Below are positions 57,783-64,000 of a DNA stretch of 64,000 nucleotides, in pieces. A program made the position numbers and the translations under genes. The notes under the pieces are model-generated. The model made no database searches. It saw only the letters and a list, made by a program, of their open reading frames with translations, and was not told the origin of the DNA. The DNA is from Gigaspora margarita (Eukaryota; Glomeromycota; Glomeromycetes; Diversisporales; Gigasporaceae): positions 184,100 to 248,099 of the forward strand of contig WTPW01001006.1 in the NCBI GenBank assembly GCA_009809945.1, given 5' to 3'. Numbering within the stretch: the stretch's first letter is position 1; the number at the start of each line of letters is the position of its first letter.

Positions 57783-57810
<28 letters not shown>
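56601..57810 (+). mobile_element. 1.2-kb retroposon with poly(A) tail and 10-bp target duplication
   Basis: Perfect TTGATACATT direct repeats at 56591-56600 and 57811-57820, with a 28-A tail right before the second. The first 70 bases hint at a tRNA (TATAGCTTACTTGTTAAATT; AAGTTAAGGTCC as a weak B box). The central part (CTTGAGATACGGATCGTGTT...GCACAACATGTAC, 57312-57392) matches 7555-7632 of the 6964 element. Open frames here are short and not conserved by eye. Confidence 0.8.
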
Positions 57811-57817
<7 letters not shown>

Positions 57818-57979
57818 ATTAAAACTAAAAATTATTTTTGTTTTTATATAAAAGTTTTTCAATTTTGACTATTTATTTATAATTTTTTTATATCAAATAA
57901 AAGAAGATCTAAGCTAATTTTTGATATAATTTTTATTATTATTTTATAGTAAATTTATTTTATTATAATTTTTTTTAAA

Positions 57980-58795
57980 TTTGAAAAATAGGCCTGTGTT
58001 CTGGTAACTGTTTCTTGTTAATCGGTTGCTTGGTACACCATCTTGAATAGGAGCATTCAGTGCACAAATTCAAGGAACTGGAGAAATAGAAACCTGTTTG
58101 GCAAGTCCTGAGTAAGGAGGTAGCAAAGATCTTTAACAGTGCTACCAAAGTTGGAATACCAGAAACTAGAGCCAGAGAATTAGATGATCAGATTCTCAAG
58201 GAGGAGGTCCACCAACCTGGCCGCCAGAGTTGCACCAGAGAAAAAGGACCTATGCTTCAGTATTAGATACCAAAAGAAGAAAGCCATATCGACCTTTTCG
58301 GGCTAACTGGTTTGGAAGTTTGTGAATTTGGTATAAGAACCAGTAGAATAGTAAGGTAGGTGCTGGGATCAGAGCGAACTTTACAAGAGCAAGAAGTAGA
58401 TATTGGTAAGAGGACAGATGTAACCTTGTTTTGCAAGTATTGGTTTCAGCTATAGTGATAATTACCAAAATGTAGGTAATATCTGTATGGAACGGGAAAT
58501 GCTCTACCAAGTTTTCTGCTAAGATAAACTAGTTCTAAGGGATATAGAAAATGATCTGGGTAACTAGTGAAATCAGTTGAGATTGGTCAAAGAGCGGAAG
58601 ATCAGAGGGTTTAAATAGGCAATTCCCATAGTTGGGTTGCAGGTATGGCATCTAGTGTGAAACCTTCGGGCAGACTATTTAAATTAGATACCAAAAGTGT
58701 ATGTGTGGCTAGTTGTACTCTCATCCATATATAATTTCCAATATGTAACCTGAATAAACCTAGGCCCAGAGCAAGCACTTTGAAATCAAAAAAAA
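57980..58795 (+). mobile_element. 5'-truncated member of the long SINE-like family
   Basis: Perfect 15-bp direct repeats ATAATTTTTTTTAAA at 57965-57979 and 58796-58810, preceded by an A-rich tail. It starts just after where the tRNA head should be, at TTGAAAAATAGGCCTGTG, and then matches the reverse of 62053-63312 in order (GAAACCTGTTTGGCAAGTCC, GGAGGTCCACCAACCTGGCC, AACTGGTTTGGAAGTTTGTG, GGTTGCAGGTATGGCA). 5' truncation with target duplication is what incomplete reverse transcription leaves. Confidence 0.85.
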
Positions 58796-58810
58796 ATAAT
58801 TTTTTTTAAA

Positions 58811-60209
58811 AAAAAAAGATAAAATTTTTATTTGTAAAAAAATTATATTTTTGCTACCAATTTACAACTTTATAAGCTTGTACTACACAAGTGCATTGCC
58901 ATGCATATACTAAACATATAGTTAAATTTTTAGCTTAATGAATTAGTAGTTGTTAAAATATGAATAAAAACCAATTTACTACAGTGCATTTCACGAAAAG
59001 CTATCACCTTTTAATTATAAAAATTTTAAAATTAATATAACTTTTTAAAAACAAAAGATATTTAAAAAATTTTTTAATAATTTAATAGTTTAAACAAAAG
59101 ACTATTAAACTAGCAAAATAAACTTTTAATATTTTTTATTTTTAGTAATTTATTTTAATTTAAATTTACATATGATTTAAAATTTTGGTGTTTATATATA
59201 AAAAAAACATAACAAAATTTGAATTTATTAACAAAATTTTAAATTTTATTAATAAAATTTAAAATTGTATTAAGTTTTCTGCATTTTTATTGGATAAATA
59301 GATTATACAGCAGCTAAAAAATTGGTGTCTATATATAAAATAGGTTGGTTTTAAATGAAATGCACTATATAATAAAGTTATTCAAATTGCTATATATAGT
59401 AATTTTATATATAGTAATTATCATTAAATTTTTAAAAATTTATATTTTGACAACTACTAATTCAATTAAGCTGAAATTTTAACTATATATTTAGCATATA
59501 TTTAATAATGTACTTGTACTATATAAACTTATAAAATTGTAAATTGCAACAAAAATATATATTTGGGGCCCTTGCAATAGAAAGGGCCAATACTGTCCAA
59601 AAATAAAAATTGAGTTTTTGTTGTATTCAGATAAATTTTGACACAGGCTACATTTTTTAATTATAAATAGAAATTGATTTGTATAATAAAAAATTGAGTT
59701 ATTTAAAAAAAATTTCTTTGGAGTTTCATAGATCACAGGATTGCCTGATACAACTGGCCAATCAAATCATGAAATTTTTGATTAACCCGAATTAGTCAAA
59801 ACAAAACAAACATGATTTTTCAAAATCATATATAAACAGTATTAGCCCTTTCTACTACAAAGGCACCATTTTTTTGAAAGAAACTTTTTTGCTTTTTTTT
59901 AAAAAAATATTAAAATTTAAAAATATTATTATACAACAAAATATCTATAAAAATATAATTAATATTATATCAAAAGATAGTTAGATCTTGTTTTATTTAG
60001 TATAAAAAAATTATAAATAAATAATTAAAATTAAAAAACTTTTTATATAGATAAAAGTAATTTTTTAATTTTAGTATATTTATATTTTAGTATTAAACAA
60101 ATTGAAAAAATAAGTAATTAATAAAATTTTTTATAGAAACAAAAATTTCTTAGTAAAATTTATATTTAAATATTTCTTAAAACATATATAATAAATAGAA
60201 AAAATGTGC
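58811..60209. other. Very AT-rich non-coding stretch
   Basis: No gene. TATATATAGTAATTTTATA inverted motifs at 59390-59420 and GGGGCCCTTGCAATAGAAAG / CTTTCTACTACAAAGGCACC at 59566 and 59846 form loose inverted pairs. Confidence 0.45.
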
Positions 60210-60483
60210 TTGTCACCGGTGGTAACAAACCCCGGTGCCAGATTTGGGGTCAGATCGTTCTCATCTAGATTAGATCTAAATCTTTTTTTGTGCTAATTGA
60301 TAGTTTTGTTTTGCGTTTGTTTCTTTTTTTTTTGTTTGTTTTCAATTTTTTTTTATTTAGTTTTTTTTTTTTCATTTAGCTTCATCGACCAGTTAGTAGA
60401 GATTAGGACCGGATTAAGATAAATAGTTTTTTTTTGCTAATTGTATTTTTTTTTCTTGAATTAATACTAACTCTTTTTTGCAG

Positions 60484-61057
60484 ATTTAGCTTTGTTAGAG
60501 TAGTAGCTAATGGAGTTTTGAACGGGATTTGTAAGTTAAGTACTGTAAGTTTTTTCGTTAGTTGCTTTCTTGTTGAACTAATTCTTTTTCTCTTATATAG
60601 GTTTAGCTTCATTGAAAAGTTGAATAGTGGAGATAGAACCGGGATTTTGTAAGTACTGTTGGAGGTATTTTTTTCTTCTTTTCTTGTTGGCTTGAACTAA
60701 TTCTTTTTCTCTTTTGTAGGTTTAGCTTCGTTGAAATGTCGAATAATGGAGATTAGACCGGACTCTTGTAAGATTAGTACTATTTAGGGTTTTTTTATCA
60801 TTGGTTGCTTTTTTTTTCCCTTTCTTTGTCAACTTGGAATTAATTCTTTTTTTTCGTAGGTTTAACCTCGTTGAAACGTCGAAAAGTGAAGATTAGAATA
60901 TGGGATCTTGTAAGATAAGTACTTTGGGGTTATTTTCGTTGTTTTCTCTTTATTTTTTTTTTCTAGTCGACTTGAACTAATTCTTTTTCTTTTCATAGGT
61001 TTAGCTTCGTTGAGCTTTGTTGGCATATCGAATATTGGAGTTTAGGATTGGAGTCTT
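60484..61057 (+). repeat. Tandem array of exon-like units with splice-site consensus
   Basis: Five cores at 60484-60530, 60601-60648, 60720-60767, 60860-60909 and 60999-61057. Each is preceded by a T/C-rich tract ending CAG or TAG and followed by GTAAGT, GTAAGA or similar. Cores share GTTTAGCTTCGTTGAAA, CGAATA(A/G)TGGAGATTAGA and (C/G)GGA(T/C)TCTT. Spacers share TTGAACTAATTCTTTTTCTC. A more degenerate copy lies at about 60370-60415. Core lengths (47, 48, 48, 50, 59) do not keep one reading frame, so coding is doubtful. Confidence 0.7.
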
Positions 61058-61274
61058 GTAAGAGCCTTCATGGCTATGATTTGTCAAAATTTTTCTGGTA
61101 CGGTTTTGCCTCTTTGTTGTCATTGTTTTTCGGTGTCGAAGTCATCGTTGTTGGCAGGTTTTGTCCTTTCGGCATTGTTGTTTGAACTTCATTACATCGT
61201 TATTGGAGTTTGTTAGCATTTTGGGCTTGGAATTGGTTGCGTTTAGGGATAGGCACGGTTGGTCATTTTCGGTC

Positions 61275-61422
61275 AACCATTTATGACCATTGGCCGTATC
61301 TTGTGATTTAATGATCCAAAACGGATGATTTTGGTACCATTCAATTCGTCTCATTGAGACGAATCGAATGGTACCAAAGTCATCTGTTTTGGATTGTTGG
61401 ATCACAAGATACGGCCAATGGT
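61275..61422. repeat. Long hairpin with about 70-bp arms
   Basis: TGACCATTGGCCGTATCTTG through GGTACCATTCAATTCGTCTC pairs with GAGACGAATCGAATGGTACC through CAAGATACGGCCAATGGTCA, around a TTG-like loop. Confidence 0.9.
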
Positions 61423-61755
61423 CATAAACCAGTTGAGCATTACATTGTGGTTTGTGGTTAGTGTAAAGATTTAGTGGCTGGATTTTTTTTTCTTTATAAT
61501 AATAGATGTATTTTTTTTTTTAATGTAATTTTTTAATAAAAAATATAATTTTTTTTTAATGTAATTTTTTAATAAAAAATATAATTTTTTTTTAATGTAA
61601 TTTTTTAATAAAAAATGATACAATTTTTTTTTTTATTAATTTTGATTGGATCCGGATTGAAATTTTTAAGTTATTTCTGGGACTAATACATTTTTTTATT
61701 GTGCATATTTTGATTGGCTGCACATGATCCGGTGACTGTCACTGCCAGTGACAAA

Positions 61756-62041
61756 TAGATTTGCTCTAATAAATAAAGTTATTTAAAACTTATATTAAAT
61801 TTTTTAAAAAAAGTTTTTATTATGAATAGATTGGTATATCTATCTTTTTGTACCAGACAATATATATAAAAAAAAAATTATAATAACAAAATAAAAACAA
61901 AAATAAAATAAAAAACTTATAGTCAGATTATATTACTTTAGTTCACTGAGTATAATATACAATTGGGCTAGTAGAAATTAAACTCACAACCATTACAATG
62001 GTCATATATTTTAACTACCAAACTATAAGATGTAGTCCAAT
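61756..62041. other. AT-rich non-coding stretch
   Basis: Nothing recognised. Confidence 0.4.
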
Positions 62042-62052
62042 AGTAAATTATT

Positions 62053-63312
62053 ATTTTTTTTATGTCAAAGTTTTCGCTATGGAAAATGGCTTTAATTCAA
62101 GTAAATCAGATCACAGGTGCCTGCAGAGCATGCTAACATTTGTTAAAGAAATAAGAGTACAACTAACTACATGTACAACTTTTGGTTGTTTAATTTCAAT
62201 AGTCTGTCTGAAGGTTCTACACTAGTTGCCATACCTGCAACCCAACTAAGGATTATATATTTAAACTTTCTGGTTTCTGCTCCTCCTGCCAATTCTCCTT
62301 GTATTATTGGTACAGTTCTCTGTTATATAAGTCAGTCAAGACCAGTTCTAAATGTATTACAGAATCCCTTTAGGACTAGTTTATCCTCACAGAACACTTG
62401 GTAGAGCAGTTCCTGTCCCATACAGGTATTACCTATGCTTCAGTAACTTATGCATCTACTGATGTGGACTACTTGCAGTCTAGAGATTAGCCTAAACTGC
62501 TACTATTACCTACTTCTGCTCTTGCAAGGTTTGCTTTAATCCTAGCACCCACCTAACCATCCTACTAGTTCTTATACCAGATCCACAAACTTTCAAACCA
62601 GTTAGCTCAGAAATGTCAATATGGTTTTTTTCTTTTGGTACCTACTGCCAGTAGGGTTCCACAATTTGATTTGATTTGATTTGATCAAATATTTGAACTC
62701 AAATCAAATTCAAATACAGAATTTTCAAATCAAATCAAATTCAAATTAATGAATATTTGATTTGATTTGATCAAATATTTGAAATATTTGATAATTTATA
62801 AGTAAAATTTCAAATCAAATCAAATTCAAATACAGAATTTTTAATTCAAATCAAATTCAAATCAAGGCTTATTTGATTTGATCAAATTTAAATATGCTTT
62901 ATATTTGATTTAATTTGAGTTTGAGGAACCCTAACTGCCAGAATGTAGTCCTTTTCCTCCAGTGCAATTCTGGTGGCCAGGTTGGTGGACCCCTCCTCAG
63001 AGTTTTGTCATCTAATTTTCTGGTTTCAGTTTCTAATATTCTAGCTTTGGTAGCACTGTCAATGATCTTTGCTACCTCCTTACTTGGGACTTGCCAAACA
63101 GGTTTCCGTTTCTCTGGTTCCTTGGATTTTGTGTGCCCAAAAGCTCCTATTTGAGATAGCATACTGAGAACTACAGGTAATGTACCCAACTAATTGATAA
63201 GAAACTGTTACCAAAACACAGTTCTATTTTTTAAAGCATTTCTAGTTGGATTTGAACCCTAAACCTGCTATTTAGGGTAACAACTTACCAACTGATCTAA
63301 GTCGCTACACCC
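62053..63312 (-). mobile_element. Long tRNA-headed SINE-like retroposon, full-length
   Basis: Lies on the minus strand. Its 5' end at 63312 begins GGGTGTAGCGACTTAGATCA, with A box TAGATCAGTTGG (63288-63299) and B box GGGTTCAAATCC (63248-63259). The 3' end is A-rich at 62053. Perfect direct repeats AGTAAATTATT at 62042-62052 and 63313-63323. About 980 bp once the inserted MITE is removed. A frame between about 63189 and 62934 encodes LRRGPPTWPPELHWRKR, with a counterpart in the 6964 element. Confidence 0.85.
62652..62933. mobile_element. hAT-like MITE built of simple repeats, inserted in the SINE-like element
   Basis: TAGGGTTCC and GGAACCCTA ends, perfect 8-bp duplication ACTGCCAG (62644-62651, 62934-62941). 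The interior is nearly all ATTTGATTTG / CAAATCAAAT repeats. 282 bp. Confidence 0.9.
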
Positions 63313-63323
63313 AGTAAATTATT

Positions 63324-64000
63324 TTTATACATTTCATTAGTAAAATAAATATATAAAATCTTTTAAAAGAAATTGCATGCCAAAATCTTTTGAAAGAATT
63401 GTGATTGATGCAAATTATTTCAAAAATTTTAAAATATTTCAAAATATTTCAAAATATTTCAAAATTAAAATTTTTTCAAAATATTTCAAAATAAATTATG
63501 AAATATTTTGAAATATATTGCGAAATATTGCAAAATAGAGCAAATAAAAAGATGCAACCCTGTATCTAATTATTCTACTATTTTTTTGAATATTTTTCAA
63601 TATTTGCCATTGTTTATATTCATATAAATAAAATTGCAAAATAGTAGTTCAATAAATAAATGCATATATAATTTATTTAATTGATAATCTGCCTAGGACC
63701 CCGGACATCTCTCATAGAGGTCATAACTGATCTGCATGAATTTAGGCATTTTTGCTACCCCTAAAATCAAGTGAATTTGCTAAAAGTTAGATTATTACAT
63801 ATAAATTTTATAGTAATTTGCTAAAAACCAAATTATCACATCTATTTTTATAAATCAAAATAATATATATATTTTTGATTGCTGAACAAATTTTCTTAGA
63901 GCACTTTGTTAGAATCAATTAGTAAAATTTTGTGAATAATAGAATTCTTTGTATTTTTATTAATTAAATTATATAAAATATTATAATTCACAAAATTTTA
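63324..64000. other. AT-rich end of window
   Basis: TTTCAAAATA repeats occupy about 63418-63540, ending near GATGCAACCCTG, which looks like a hAT-type end (CAGGGTTGCATC inverted), although no left partner was found. CTAGGACCCCGGACATCTCT at about 63694 resembles the end of the 22718 element and may be the start of another that leaves the window. Confidence 0.4.

Larger units (their letters stand above)
60210..61755. repeat. Inverted-repeat-bounded region with exon-like array and hairpin
   Basis: TTGTCACCGGTGGTAACAA at the left pairs loosely with a right end GTGACTGTCACTGCCAGTGA then CAAA. It encloses the exon-like array (60484-61057), the hairpin (61275-61422) and three tandem copies of TTTTTTTTAATGTAATTTTT at 61507-61620. 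No target duplication found. Confidence 0.5.

Overview
The window looks like an AT-rich fungal nuclear contig of the arbuscular mycorrhizal type (Glomeromycotina, most likely Rhizophagus or a close relative). This rests on three things: very low GC outside a few islands; TKL-like protein kinase genes with short introns and the wording seen in that lineage (HRDL|HSKN split by an intron, IADFGL, PAYIDPQC, SDIYSLGVIFWEISSG); and Sel1-repeat and TLDc proteins, both expanded in these fungi. The species is an inference. No bacterial operon, rRNA, CRISPR array or intact tRNA gene was seen.

Three genes are well supported. (1) 25181-28775 (+) is a ten-exon gene for an 867-residue protein with three kinase domains in tandem. 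The first keeps the catalytic motifs; the second and third have lost them. Intron positions repeat identically in each domain, which points to internal triplication. (2) 41006-41845 (-) is a single-exon Sel1-repeat protein of 279 residues. (3) 46604-48276 (+) is a four-exon kinase fused to a C-terminal TLDc domain, 486 residues. A GC-richer reading frame on the minus strand at 1-1572 runs off the left edge and may belong to a retroelement or a fungal-specific family. Short protein-like stretches at 37.1-38.5 kb and near 48.8-49.0 kb may be gene remnants.

Most of the rest is layered repeats. Several DNA-transposon-derived elements have both terminal inverted repeats (TIRs) and target-site duplications (TSDs) readable: hAT-like with 8-bp TSDs (9.0-10.4, 17.86-18.14, 19.5-19.7, 30.6-31.4, 34.0-34.2, 45.0-45.2, 55.8-56.1, 62.65-62.93 kb), PIF/Harbinger-like with TAA TSDs (15.3, 18.7, 20.8 kb), pogo/mariner-like with TA TSDs (3.8, 18.4, 34.8, 50.8 kb and a 3.4-kb composite at 8.67-12.08 kb), and a 9-bp-TSD element at 5.8 kb. 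Four or five retroposed elements with poly(A) or A-rich tails, perfect TSDs and tRNA-like heads lie at 6.96-7.95, 55.6-56.4, 56.6-57.8, 57.98-58.8 and 62.05-63.3 kb.

Tandem arrays include three separate arrays of about 190-bp units, each unit itself a near palindrome (8.9-11.4, 32.3-33.5, 42.7-43.7 kb); a minisatellite broken into pieces by later insertions (17.0-21.8 kb); and a tandem array at 60.4-61.1 kb in which every unit carries a consensus 3' splice site, a roughly 50-base exon-like core and a consensus 5' splice site. The genes sit in the middle of the window (25-48 kb). The flanks are almost entirely repeats.
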